Source of the DNA: Gnetum montanum
Taxonomy: Eukaryota > Streptophyta > Gnetopsida > Gnetales > Gnetaceae
Assembly: GCA_015680685.1 (NCBI GenBank)
Contig: MNCI01007634.1
Coordinates: 577,788-641,787 of the forward strand
Direction: 5' to 3'
Length of the DNA: 64,000 bases
Shown here: piece after piece, positions 23,070-34,183 of the stretch
Layout of the letters: every line of letters starts with the position of its first letter
Position numbering within the stretch: the first letter of the stretch is position 1
The notes under the pieces: model-generated
The model's input: only the letters and a program-made list of their open reading frames with translations
The model's database searches: none
Told to the model about the DNA's origin: nothing
Translations under genes and position numbers: made by a program

Positions 23070-23170
23070 CTCATGAAGTGTTAGCTTAGTCGTAAGAGTC
23101 TTGGCTTGGTTATTACAGGTCACAAGTTCAATTCTAGTGGGTAACAGTGAGTTGTAAATTTAAAAGAATT
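23070..23170 (+). mobile_element. tRNA-derived SINE fragment
   Basis: An internal Pol III promoter is visible. Box A is TAGCTTAGTCGT (23082-23093; consensus TRGCNNAGYNGG). Box B is AGTTCAATTCT (23125-23135; consensus GGTTCRANNCC, 9 of 11). The spacing of 31 bases is right for a tRNA-like head. The segment does not fold as a functional tRNA gene and is followed by AT-rich sequence, so a SINE head is the best call. Confidence 0.6.
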
Positions 23171-23575
23171 TTATAAAAGGAATTTTGAAATTGGTCTGAT
23201 AGATCTAAGGGGTCTTATTTGAAGTAAGTAAAAATTTTAGTTTCAATTTCACTTTTAGGATTATAATTGATTTGATAATTTCAAATCCTTTTCACTTTTG
23301 ATATTTTATCTTTAAAAATCCAATATTCAACAAGAAGATTTGAGTCACAAAAGTATTTGGAAATGTATATAGGTTTAATTTTTTGGCTGGGATTTTAACT
23401 TTTGGGATCAACAAGTTTTCAAGAGAAGCATGGAATCTTTTGGAATGATAGATTTACATGTTATTATGCCTCTTGATATATGCAAGGGTTTGCATTTTAA
23501 CATAACAATAGAAACCCTTCTCAAGAATTGCAGAAGTTAGCCAAGGAAGATGTATGGAAGATTTAGGTTCAAATT

Positions 23576-24124
23576 TGTAACACCTCGATGTTTTGAACCT
23601 AGGATTTTAGGTTTGTATTTATTTTCTTATGCTAAAGTAAATTAGCATAAGGGTATATCTTGTTATAATATGGTTTATATTATGTTGTATCCTGCTAGTG
23701 TATTATAAGATCTTTCTTATGCTTATATTTATGGTTATGCATCTTGAAATTTGAACCCTTGACTCATTTATATGTATTTTTTATGCACTAGTATTTCAAT
23801 TATAATTGGTATCTCATAATATATTACTTATAAGCTTGTGCATGATACTTGGAACGCTTAGTAAGCTTACATGTTTTATTATGTCTTAATTTTATGCTTC
23901 TTAAGGTTTGGCTGTTGGAATTTGCTCTTATCACATATTTGAAAATATTATTATTCTCCATTTCTTTGGAAGATGTATTTGCTAATGCTTGGTGCCTCTA
24001 ATAGAGGAACAAGTTGGAAGGATGGTGGTGGTCCATTGTTGGTCTTTTATTTATGTTTTATTTATATTTTCATATTTTATTTTATTCTAAAATGTATATA
24101 ATAAAGTAAAAATATGGGGTGTCA
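23576..24124. mobile_element. Possible solo LTR, 549 bp
   Basis: It begins TGTAACACCTCG and ends GGGGTGTCA, giving TG...CA ends with a short imperfect inverted repeat, as in many plant Ty3 LTRs. The flanking five bases do not match (AAATT and GACTT), and no second copy is present in the window, so this is tentative. Confidence 0.3.
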
Positions 24125-24299
24125 GACTTAAAGAATATGTATATTAAACATAAAATCTAGAGTACAAAAGTAGATGAGTATTGCAAAGAGGAGAAACTCT
24201 AAATAAACAAAAAGAAAAGGCATAACTATTTTGGAGATGTCTTTTTAGGTTTTCATCCTTACAACCAATCTTGAAAAACCTTCCCTTTAGGGTAGGAAA

Positions 24300-25520
24300 T
24301 TAGACATTCTATGAAAAGATTAACATTGGATGGAGGGGGAGGAAGCTCCCACCCTGTTAATAGAATCAACATTATCAAAAGATATTATCTCCATATCTTG
24401 ACCAATAGCTGCAAATGAATTATTAATAGTTAAAATATCTTGAACATGTTTATTCTAAAGATTTGGCATGTAATTTCCAATAGATAGACTTCATCGATGT
24501 TTTTTATTACAAAGAACCAGTTGAAAACCATCTGAATCTAAAATAAAATTCTCTGAAACTCGAGGAACATATATTTGTTTCCCCTTACTCATTGAAGAAT
24601 TTTTTGAAATTGATTTTATTGGAACTTTTTTTAAAATACATTCTATTGAACAATAGTAATAAAAAGGGGTGGGCTAATTTTTGAAATTTCAGTAGAAGAA
24701 ATATCCTAGGATTTGTAGCATTTGTAGGAAAAACCTTAGCAGAATCTATAACATTTACAGAAGAAACCTCAATAGCATTTAGAGTATTTTATTACTGACG
24801 TGCTTGCATTGTCTTTTTTCGCAACATAAAAGGACATGAATCAACATGTGATCCTCTTGATGTCAATAGTAACATGACTTTGGAAGATTATAATAAACAA
24901 CATTCTACGTATAATCAATTTTGCCAGACAAAAATTTGTTGCTTAAGTGAATCAAGATCCACTTTAATCATATACTGAATTCTTGCTAAAACTACTAGTT
25001 ACAGTGATGGTTTTAGAATGCTTGATTGGCCTAATAAGAGAGACAATATCCCTTTCAACTTTTTTGAAAATTAATGGAAGTTTCAACAATTCAACAAAAC
25101 AAGGAACCTTTGAAAATTAGAAGATGTTGGATTAAAAGAAGAAGTCCACTTTAGAATAATCAATAAAGCATGACAATGATTAAAAATATCGATATCAAGG
25201 GCCTTAAAAACTATTGTTGAATCAACAAATTCTACCAATAAAAATAAGTTTGACAAATAGCAAGTGTGGACAACATCCAAACCTTAATCTTTCCAAACCA
25301 AATTCAAATAAATAACTTAAGGTAAATAAAAAAATTAAGGAACGAGGTAAATAACCAAAAATTTGCATGAAAACATACCCTCTAGAAATTTCTTGAGTAA
25401 TAGATTCATATAAATCATGAAATAATACATAGAAAGGCAAAGAAGCAGTGGTTCTGCTTGAAGGATCACTTACTGAATCTAGCGGCATTGCACGTAATAT
25501 TAATGTCAAACCATTTGCTA
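24300..25520 (-). pseudogene. Faint LINE ORF1-like remnant
   Basis: In shifting minus frames the sequence reads LPFYVLFHDLYESITQEISRG (25440-25370), ARIQYMIKVDLDSLKQQIFVW (about 24990-24930) and SRGSHVDSCP. That order resembles the part of plant L1 ORF1 where a V-W-V-x-F-H-x-L-P block precedes V-E-x-D and a zinc knuckle. The match is weak, and no RT follows on this strand. Confidence 0.3.
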
Positions 25521-25529
25521 CCTCATATC

Positions 25530-25906
25530 AATGAATAAAGTAAGAATATGGTTAAAAATACATGTTAACTAAATATTTGGGGTTTGTTCTAGGTATTCTT
25601 TTATTTTATCTTAAAACTCATTCTCGGACATGTGACCCATCATGATACTCTCTTGGTAACTTTGATCCATTGATTGATCATTGAACCCTTTTTGTGGATA
25701 CATGTTACCCAACTTGTAGAAAATAAATTATTATGAATTGCCTAAACCCCACCTTGTATGGCTATAAATACTTAGTAGTGCTAGCTCTCTTGGCATCAAT
25801 GGTACTTGTGCTTCCTTCCATTCTTGTGCTCATGGATGCGCTTAGTGGATCTCTTGACAATTTTTAGATCTAAAACTATTATTATTTTCCAAAACTTGGA
25901 TCTTAG
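25530..25906. other. Flank of the Ty3 element, TATA-like site at 25762
   Basis: A CTATAAATA motif (about 25761-25769) sits in otherwise plain sequence. The small plus frame at 25806-25997 runs into the LTR and is not credible. The five bases before the LTR are CTTAG (25902-25906). Their partner cannot be found, because the other end of the structure is truncated. Confidence 0.35.
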
Positions 25907-25915
25907 TGATGAACT

Positions 25916-25973
25916 GCGATATCGCGTATGCGATATCGCATACACCACGCGATATCGCATACGCAATATCGCG
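25916..25973. promoter_or_regulatory. Palindrome array GCGATATCGC upstream of the LTR TATA box
   Basis: Perfect copies lie at 25916-25925, 25930-25939 and 25949-25958, and a one-base variant GCAATATCGC at 25963-25972. Start-to-start spacing is 14, 19 and 14. The array ends 16 bases before the TATA box, where an activator or repressor would bind. The same array lies in the other family A LTRs. Confidence 0.85.
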
Positions 25974-25988
25974 TCTTGCCTCATCTTC

Positions 25989-25996
25989 TATAAATA
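25989..25996 (+). promoter_or_regulatory. TATA box of family A 5' LTR
   Basis: TATAAATA in the context TTCTATAAATAAGAAGCGG. It is conserved at the equivalent place in the other family A LTRs (33,0-kb copy, 45432-45439 on plus, and as TATTTATA at 54240-54247 and 60309-60316 on minus). Confidence 0.8.
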
Positions 25997-26715
25997 AGAA
26001 GCGGCACCCTTGGTTCCAAGACAGTTAGATTTAGACCCTTAGCCAGACTCTTATAGTTTTGTCATTCCAGAGTTAGAATTATTTCTGTGTGCCCGCAGTA
26101 GGAGTCATAGAGTGAACGGATCTTTATTCGAGCAATTTGTACCTGAGCACAATTTTGTGTATGACAATAAAGACGAACTTTATGACAAACCTTGCAGCAT
26201 ACAAATTAAGCTAATTAGTAATTAATGATTTTTTAACGCTTTCCTAGTTAATTAATATTTCTCTCAACCTTCAACCCCCTTAGTTAAATACACTCAGTAC
26301 GACCGCTTCAAGTATGCATGTAGCGCTTGGTAACCCAGTAACGATTAGCATTTGGTAATCCTAGAAGCATTGCACTGGTTCAGGATGTGTATGGCAAGTG
26401 GGAACGAATACTGGTGTTAGGAACATTTAGAACTTAATTAATGAATAGTTAATGTAAGTTAGACACTTATTTCTCTCTCCCTCTCCTTTATTAGCAGAAG
26501 ACATAAAAAATACAAAAGCTATAAAAATCATATACCTTAAGCATACTTAACAATACAACCATGACCATACAAGTAAGTTTGGGAAGACAACGATTGATTA
26601 ACCTTGAGTGTTCCATTAAGGTGCATAAGCACTTGGTCCTTGGAGTTCGACCGGATCGTGTGTGAAACGCTTGTATTTGTATGGTTGAGTGTAGGGGTAC
26701 CTCGCCACTCATCAT

Positions 26716-26733
26716 TGTCACCGTTGCCAGGGA
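26716..26733 (+). other. Primer binding site, tRNA-Asp type
   Basis: TGTCACCGTTGCCAGGGA follows the LTR after one base. It resembles TGGCGCCGTTGCCGGGGA, the complement of the plant tRNA-Asp 3' end, used by Athila-like elements. The other copies (33700-33717 and, on minus, 59572-59555) read TGGCACC at the start, so this one has a mutated third base. Confidence 0.75.
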
Positions 26734-26849
26734 CTTAGTTGTTTGTGTGCTGCGTAGAACATAGGAAATCCTTCATATCGTTGGAATGTTAGAACGAACC
26801 CTTAGGATTAATCAAAGAAAGATGAGACAATAGTACATTGCACACCGAA

Positions 26850-27895
26850 CAAGACAAGATGTCTTCTTCTTTGCATAAGAGCACTTCACCGCCTAGGACT
26901 AACACAAGAGGCAATCGGCGGCATAATATACATAACCAAGATCCGCTAGTTTCTCAACAGTTTCATGTGGTATATACTCATCCTGATGAGTATGTACTCG
27001 ATTTCACCTTTATTCTCCACCAAGACGAACAACTGCATTGGAGAGACTTGGAGGGTAACATAGTGTTGCCTCCAGACTGATCAGTTTTCAACATGCTTCT
27101 TCATGCTCTCACATGAATAGGCATGCCACTTTTATATGCAGAATACATTGCATCCGATCATGAATCAAGGGACTATCATCCCACAGAAGTGCAACATCAA
27201 AGGGACTTGCGACAGGAGAGATACCATACATCTTTGAAGGGTAAATGGCCCCATGATGCTTCACATGTTTTGAGCAAAATTGAGGATGGTGAACCTGCTT
27301 CAATAGGTTCCCCACGAAATGATGTTCCTCGTCCTAACATTGGTTAGGGGGTGGTGTATTAGAACATCCACTCCACTATTCACAACCATAGTTCTGATAC
27401 CCACGAACACAAAGTATTCAACGAAGGAACACGAACACATGATACGGGTGGATGTTCCGATCGTGATCACGATCGAGGTCGAGGCCACTGAAGAGAAGGT
27501 AGAAAACACCATCATGGTGATGGTTCTCCTTCTTCTTCACCTTCATCATCATCTTCACCCTCTCCTTCAGTGTCCGGATGTAGTCATAGGGAAACCAATC
27601 GTGAGGATAAGGGAAAACGAAGTGAAAGTCATCGACAAGATAATCGAGAACGAGGACAAGGGCACTCTAAGGAATCGAGGCATAGAAGAAGGGAGAGTAA
27701 GGAACAGCGTAGACACCATAGACGCTATGAACGAGACGATCATGAAGGACCCCTACTCACAACTAGAAGCATGCTAGATATAACGGAGGCCGTAAGAGTT
27801 CCAACAAGGCACCAAAAGGATAGTAGGATCAAGAGGTTAGACATGAAAAACATCCCATGATTTGAAGGGGGATACAACACTGATCCTCAAACTAA
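26850..27895 (+). pseudogene. Family A gag, N-terminal part only
   Basis: The first frame (26838-27080) starts MHTEQDKMSSSLHK and ends DEQLHWRDLEGN. The basic, Ser/Arg-rich linker and the start of the gag core (GPLLTTRSMLDITEAVRV, about 27570-27860) match the gag of the minus-strand copy at 58390-59460 (GPLLATKSLMHIQEAIQI). After about 27895 the sequence jumps directly to pre-RT sequence, so the C-terminal gag, the zinc knuckle and the protease are missing. Frameshifts and stops interrupt what remains. Confidence 0.75.
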
Positions 27896-27929
27896 AGTTG
27901 CGTTTACATCGAAAGCATAGACGCACTAG

Positions 27930-29520
27930 AGCAAGTCCACTGCCAACTTCCAAGCCTTAACCTTGAAAACATCAACTGGGGGAAGTTGGAAAGTTTTGAA
28001 AAATTCAAACAAGAGCCCCTAGAATTGAAACCATTGCCCACCGGTCTGGAATATATGATTCTTGAAAATGGAAAGCTAGTAATCATCAACGCAAGACTTG
28101 CTTTCAAACAAAAAGGAAGACTGCTGAAAGTAATAAACAAGTGGTCAAAAGTATTTGCCTGGTTATATCCCGAATTAACTAGAATAGATCCTAGGATATG
28201 CCAACATAGGATTTACACTGACCCCTCCATGAAGCCTTGAAAACAACTATAGAGGCGATTGAACCCAAAATTGAAGCAAGTAGTAAAAGAAGAAATAGAA
28301 CAGCTTCTTAAGACTAGGTTCATATATTCCATTGTTGATAGCGAATGGGTTAGTCCTCTGGTAATCATGCCTAAAAAGGAAGGAAAATGGAGGGTGTGCA
28401 TAGATTTTAGGCTACTGAACATGGCAACATTTAAGGATCACTTTCTGTTGCCATTCGTTGACTAAGTCTTAGACACCATAGCTGGGCATCACTATTACAG
28501 TTTCCTAGATGGCTATAGCAGATACAACCAAATACAGATAGCCCCAGAAGACCAAGCTAAGACAACGTTCACCAGTCCTTGGGGAATGTTTGCAGATAAA
28601 CAAATGCCGTTTAGCTTGTGTAATGCTCCTGCCACATTTCAACGTCTAGTTCTAAGCATATTCCAACAGTAGATAGGGAATGGAGTGGAAGTCTTTATGG
28701 ACGACTTATCCACCTATGGAACAAGTTTTGATCAAGCCTTGGACCGATTAGAGTAAGTGCTAAAAAGATGCGTAGAAACCAATCTAAGGCTCAACTAGCA
28801 GAAAAGCCATTTATGGTCCAAGAAGGCATAGTACTTGGGCATAAGGTTTCACATGCAGGAATAGAGGTAGACCTAGATAAAATTAGGGTTATCCAAGGAA
28901 TCACCTGTCAACTAGAAACTGTCAAAGAAATTCAATCATTCCTTAGACACATTGGCTATTATAGGAGATTAATTGAGAACTTCTCCAAGATTGCCAAACT
29001 ATTGGTAGAGCTAACAAAGAAGGACGTATCTTTTGAGTGGACTAGGGAATGTGAATGAACATTCCAAATCTTGAAATGAAAGCTAGTAGAAACTCCCATT
29101 CTACAAGCTCCTGACTGGTCTAGACTATTCCACATTATGACTGATGCATCCAATTATGCCTTGGGAGTTGTACTTACATAGTTAGATGACCAAAAACGCC
29201 CTTACTACATCCACTATGCAAGTAGAAGTATCGCCGGTGCACAACTTAACTACACAACTACAGAGAAAGAATTAATGGCTGTAGTGTTTGCACTGGATAA
29301 GTTTAGGCACTATGTGTTAGGTTACAAAGTGTTTATCCACATGGATCATAGTGCAATCTGGTTCCTCATGAACAAGCCAATAGTTAGCCCTTGTATTATA
29401 CGATAGTTGGTAATTCTACAAGAGTTCGATTTAACGATGATTGATCAGAAAGTCACTGAGAACATAGTCACAGATCATTTATCTCTATTGTGCTAGGACA
29501 ACAAAGAGGATGACTATGTA
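27930..29520 (+). pseudogene. Ty3 reverse transcriptase and RNase H
   Basis: Pre-RT sequence (ELKPLPTGLEYMI, 27986-28240) leads into the RT: EWVSPLVIMPKKEGKWRVC (about 28344), DGYSRYNQIQIAPEDQAKT (about 28508) and CNAPATFQRL (about 28620). The active site is VFMDDLS (about 28693), where FMDD replaces the usual YMDD but keeps both Asp. The thumb (RHIGYYRR) follows. RNase H has TDASNYALGVVL (29140), TTEKELMAVVFAL (29260) and HMDHSAIWFL. About ten stops and shifts make it inactive. It would copy element RNA into DNA in the virus-like particle. Confidence 0.9.
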
Positions 29521-29639
29521 ATGTTTGATCATTTTCCTGATGAAGCCCTCTTTGCCGGTGTAGTGAATAACCAACTACCCATGGAGACGAACTGGTATAG
29601 TAGCATTCTCACCTATCTCCTTACTCAACAAACACCACA

Positions 29640-30942
29640 GGAGCTGGACCTTAGAAAGAAATAATAGTTTCTTCATAGAGCCAAGTACTTCATGGAGATC
29701 AATGGACAACTTTACAAAGTGTGTCCTGATGGCTTGGTTCGATGGTGTGTGCCTGAGGTAGACCAACTGAGAGTTCTCCAAGACATTCATGAGGGCCCTT
29801 GTGGGGGTCACTATGCAGGGAGATGAACAAATATTAAGATCTTACTTGTAGGATATTACTGGCCAACAATATTTCAGGATGCACATCAATTTGTCCGATC
29901 TTGTAAGCATTGTCAATGTGATGGGGGAATGACTACTAAAATGGAGGGTTCGCAATAATGGATTCAACTGTTAGAACCCTTCGACATTTAGGGAATAGAA
30001 TTTATGGGGCCCATCACACAAATGTCCAAAGGAAAAGCTTACATTGTAGTTCCCATAGACTATTTAACAAAATGGGCTGAAACAGTTGCTGTTAAAGATT
30101 GCACATCATCTACAGTTGCACAATTTGTGCAACAACAAATTGTAAATAGGTTTGGTGTACCACATGCACTTATTTCAGATAATGGAACACACTTCATAGG
30201 TGCAACTTTTCAAAACTTAATGCAACTATTAGGGGTTGAACATAAATTGACTACATCATATCACCCCCAAGCTAACAGATAAGCTGAGGTCACCAACAGG
30301 GAGATCACTAAAATATTGACTAGGACAATTAGCAAGTATAGGTGAGATTGGAGCACTAAACTGAATGATGCTCTTTGGGCATATTTCTCCACCTGGAAAC
30401 TCCCTATAGGCTACTCTCCCTATGAGTTAGTGTACAGAAAATGTCCAACACTTCTGATTCAAACTGAGCTTCGTACACTATCAACGACTTGTGACCTCCA
30501 CCTCGATCTTGATCTAGCACAAAAACAAAGGTTGGCAACTTTAAACGTGCTAGATGAAAATCGATTAGCTACCCTATCATCAAATGAGTTGCACAAGGCA
30601 TATAACAAGCAATGTTATGACTTGAAGATTTAAAAGGTTAAGTATCAACTAGAAGATAAGTTTCTCTACTGGAACCCCACACATGTGCCACAATGCACAA
30701 AATTTCAAACATTGTGGGAAGGACCTTACATTATTCATGCAATGTTTCCTTCAGGGGCCATGACCATATACAAACCTAAGAGCCCTGATAAGAGATTGGT
30801 AGTCAATGTGCAACAGACCAAACCCTTCCATGAATTTAGAATGGTCAATGCACCTAATACCTTTGAGAAGGGACGACCTTGCTCACTATTTCGGATCTCC
30901 TCCTTCCAACTTAGTCATGGGGGAGATGGCCACCTCTACTAA
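29640..30942 (+). pseudogene. Ty3 integrase, no chromodomain
   Basis: The zinc-binding HHCC part is visible (HEGPCGGHYAG, then YYWPTI, CKHCQ at about 29785-29920). In the catalytic core the first Asp is in VPIDYLTKWAE (30050) and the second in LISDNGTHF (30172). The Glu lies in AEVTNRE, with 35 residues between the second Asp and Glu, the D-D-35-E spacing. The Gln of the usual HPQANGQAE motif is a stop (TAA, probably from CAA). The C-terminal part reads LWEGPYIIHAMFPSGAMTI and ends without a chromodomain. It is inactive because of stops. Confidence 0.9.
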
Positions 30943-30944
30943 CC

Positions 30945-32852
30945 ATTTGAGGCCCTCAGTTCTATTTTAAGTTTTTGTTTTACACATTTTTTTTTTACAA
31001 ATTTCTTTAATTTTTCTTGTTTTTATTTTGCAACATCATTATACTTTCTAATTTCTTTGTGTGAATATTTTTTTTTTGTTTTTTTTTTTAATTTTTGTTT
31101 TTGTTTGTTGTTTTTGTTTTGTTAGATTCATCGCCTAATAAGTGCTCCTGATGGTGGTATGAACTGTATTTTATTGATTGCTAATGTTTGGTTTTTACCT
31201 TTGAGTTATAATGTTGATACTAAGGTATGGTTCTTTTGATATAACAGGCAATGAGTCCACATCATCCATGCATCCATGAATTTCTATGGTCTCTCTTAGC
31301 TTGGAACTATACAATCCCCTTCTGTAATAATAAAACTATTAACGAATTGGTGACTTGGCATTTCTCAAACTGAGGAAGGACTTAAGGATTGAAAAGGGTG
31401 TGACTTCAAAGGGATTTGATGCATTTGTGCTGGCTATTTTCTTGGGTACTTGGATGTTTTCTTCTTGAGTTTTCCTTACCATTCCAACATTGCTCCATTA
31501 TCGAGAAGCTGAGCCAATAAAAATAAGTCTTTGCATGGTGTGGTTCTCATGCAAAAAAAAAAAAAATAAAAAAAATAAAAAAATGAAGAAAAAAAAGTGA
31601 TAATTAAAAGCACACCCCTTAGACAAAATAATCATCTGGCCTACAAGCACTCATTATGGAACTAAATAGACATGTTCCCTCTAACTAAGGCCCTTTCTTG
31701 CTTCCTACTTCTCCCTTTCTCGTTTTCCTCAAAATGGTGTTGACTCTTTGGTAGAAGCATTCTTGTTACTTCAAGTGGATGGATTGGCCAAGTGTATTAA
31801 TGCAAAGTCATTGGATGTGGATTGTTTGAGGCTGGATTTGGAATGAGATCTACTCAGTCGCATTAACCATAAATACACAAGGGGCTGTACACCACCTTGT
31901 TCTTGGGACTCCATTCCATTCTCTTCTTCCCATCATTCTTTGTCCATTTCCCACTTCATTGCCAGTTGTATCAATAGTCTATATTTTGGTTGATGCATTG
32001 TTTTCTCTTTGGTGGATTCTTGTGGTTAAGTCTTTAACTCTTGCTTCCAAACGACATTTCCAGAGACTATGTACTCTTTGAATGTGGGTTTGTCAGGGCA
32101 TAAAGGGCATGAGCCTGCTTTGGGGAGGACCCACTGGCATTCCTATTTGGTGCATCAGTTAATTTCTTTCTCTTAAACATTTCCTCAATCAAGATCTTTT
32201 GTTTGTTTTGTTTCATTCCCATCTTTGACATTCATTTTATCGACGTTGCCATTGTTTTTTTTTCTCCATTTTTTTATTTCTTATCTTTTCCATTCTATCG
32301 TTACCAGAGGATTGCTCTTAGTCATGGGGGCCCTGGTCCAAATTTTTCAAATTTTCCTAACCCCTACACCTTGGGTAGTCACCAGTGTTATATCTCTAGA
32401 ATTTGTATTGGCCATATCACAACTTAGCCAATGGATCTTACACCGAGGCAAGGTATCAACTATATTGTGATTTACTTATCCTTGCTCATATGTGACTATG
32501 TTGTGTGTGCAGATGACAATCATACAGTAATGGACTGGTGCTGGAACGATTGTGCAAGGAACAAGATTGATGGCGTAGCTATGGATGGACAATGGAAGGC
32601 ACAATCCTGGCATCGGCAGCAACACATCTTCTCCTTTTCTCTCTCTCTCTCTTCTTTCTCAGCTGCCAAATAAAGCTGGATGTCAATTATGTATAGTGTT
32701 CACTCTTGTAGTCATGAACACTAATGTTGCCATGTATTGTAATGTTGATCTGTTCACATGTCATCCCATTCACCATTAGTTATCATTCAAGTCAATAATC
32801 CCATACCTTCCCAATATTTTGTAAGGAACTCGAGGATGGGTTTTCATTCAAT
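30945..32852 (+). other. Non-coding 3' internal region of the family A element
   Basis: About 1.9 kb between integrase and 3' LTR. It holds T-rich tracts (30980-31110) and an A-rich tract (31552-31600). Short frames here (for example 32203-32427) have no domain. The related element at 53506-60428 has an extra ORF in the corresponding position; I do not find it here. Confidence 0.55.
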
Positions 32853-32862
32853 CATGGGGGTA
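32853..32862 (+). other. Polypurine tract of the family A element
   Basis: CATGGGGGTA directly precedes the 3' LTR. The minus-strand family A element has the same ATGGGGGTA before its 3' LTR (54368-54360). Confidence 0.75.
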
Positions 32863-33698
32863 TGATGAACCACGATATCACATACGCGATATCGCATATG
32901 CGATATCGTGCATGCGATATCACATCCACCATGCGATATCACATACGTGATATCGCGTCTTGCCTCATCTTCTATAAATAAGAGGCGATGCCCTTGGTTC
33001 CAAGATAGTTAGATTTAGACCCTTAGCTAGACTCTTGTAGTTTTTTCATTCTATTGTTAGAATTATTTCTGTGTGCCCGTAGTAGGAGTCATAGAGTGAA
33101 CGGATCTTTATTCGAGCAATTTGTACCTGAGCACAATTTTGTGTACGACAATAAAGATGAACTTTATGATAAACCTTGCAGCATACAAATTAAGCTAATT
33201 AGTAATTAATGATTGTTTAATGCTTTCCTAGTTAATTAATATTTCTCTCAACCTTCAAACCCCTTAATTAAATACACTCAATATGACCGCTTTGAGCATG
33301 CATGTAGCGCTTGGTAACCCAGTAACGATTAGCGTTTGGTAATCCTAGCAGCGTTGCACTGGTTCAGGATGTGTACGACAAGTGGAAACGGATACTGGTG
33401 TTAGGAACATTTAGAACTTAATTAATGAATAGTTAATGTAAGTTAGCCACTTATTTCTCTCTCCTTCTCCTTTATTAGTAGAAGACATAAAAAATACAAA
33501 AGCTATAAAAATCATATACCTCAAGCTTACTTAACAATACAACCATGACCATACAAGTAAGTTTGGTAAGATAATGATTGATTAACCTTGAGTGTTCCAT
33601 TAAGGCGCATAAGCACTTGGTCCTTGGAGTTTGACTGGATCGTGTGTGAAACGCTTGTATTTGTATGGTTGAGTGTAGGGGTACCTTGCCACTCATCA
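32863..33698 (+). repeat. Family A central LTR (3' LTR of the first unit, 5' LTR of the second)
   Basis: 836 bp, TGATGA...TCATCA. Compared with 25907-26714 its palindrome array is longer but eroded (GCGATATCAC, ACGATATCAC, GCGATATCGT variants), mostly by changes at CG. It is followed directly by a primer site and a second gag start instead of host DNA, so it serves both units. Confidence 0.9.
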
Positions 33699-34183
33699 TT
33701 GGCACCGTTGCTAGGGACTTAGTTGTTTGTGCGCTGCGTAGAACATAGGAAATCATTCATATCGTTGGAATGTTAGAACGAACCCTTAGGGTTAATCAAA
33801 GAAAGATGAGACAATAGTACATTGCACACCGAACAAGATAAGATGTCTTCTTCTTTGCATAAGAGCACTTCACTACCTAGGACTAACACAAGAGGCAGTC
33901 GGTGGCATAATACACATAACCAGGATCTGCTAGTTCCTCAACAGTTTCGTGTGGTATATACTCATCCTAATGAGTATGTACCCAATTTCACCTTTATTTT
34001 CCATCAAGATGANGTGCGATCATGACTCAAGGGACTATCATCCCACAGAAGCACAACGTCAAAGGGACTTGTGACAGGAGAGATACCATACATCTTTGAA
34101 GGGTAAATGACCCCATGATGCTCCGTACGTTTTGAGCAAAATTGAGGATGGTGAACCTGTTTCAATAGGTTCCCCATGAAATG
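33699..34183 (+). mobile_element. Second, truncated family A internal region (leader and gag start)
   Basis: The primer site TGGCACCGTTGCTAGGGA lies at 33700-33717. The gag start follows at 33822 (MHTEQDKMSSSLHK), closely similar to 26715-27325. Around the single N at 34013 about 140 bases present in the first copy are absent. The similarity stops after ...GAAATGAT (34183), where the copia LTR begins. Confidence 0.85.

Larger units (their letters stand above)
25907..26714 (+). repeat. Family A 5' LTR (808 bp)
   Basis: TGATGA at the left and TCATCA at the right. U3 is very short: the palindrome array (25916-25973) begins nine bases from the LTR start, and a TATA box (25989-25996) follows. The rest is R/U5. 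The right third (from about 26560) matches the same part of the other family A LTRs. Confidence 0.92.
25907..33698 (+). mobile_element. Family A Ty3/gypsy element with both LTRs (non-chromovirus, Athila/Tat-like), defective
   Basis: LTRs at 25907-26714 and 32863-33698 start TGATGA and end TCATCA. They flank a tRNA-Asp-type primer site, a truncated gag, RT-RNase H and integrase, then 1.9 kb of non-coding sequence and a purine-rich tract. The integrase has no chromodomain. The RT wording (FLDGYSRYNQI, KTTFTSPWG, CNAPATFQR) and the Asp primer site are those of the Athila/Tat side of plant Ty3 elements (family knowledge). All frames carry stops. The LTRs differ by roughly 5 percent by eye, mostly transitions, so the element is not recent. 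Confidence 0.9.

Noticed and set aside
23060-23160. A functional tRNA gene
   Set aside because: Boxes A and B are present, but box B is mutated and the acceptor and anticodon stems do not form. A SINE head is a better fit.
25796-25997. Overlapping small frames on both strands at the LTR start
   Set aside because: They are produced by the palindromic array, which reads open on both strands.
27319-27777. 152-codon plus frame overlapping the family A gag
   Set aside because: An alternative frame of the basic gag linker. The gag frame is supported by similarity to the minus-strand copy.
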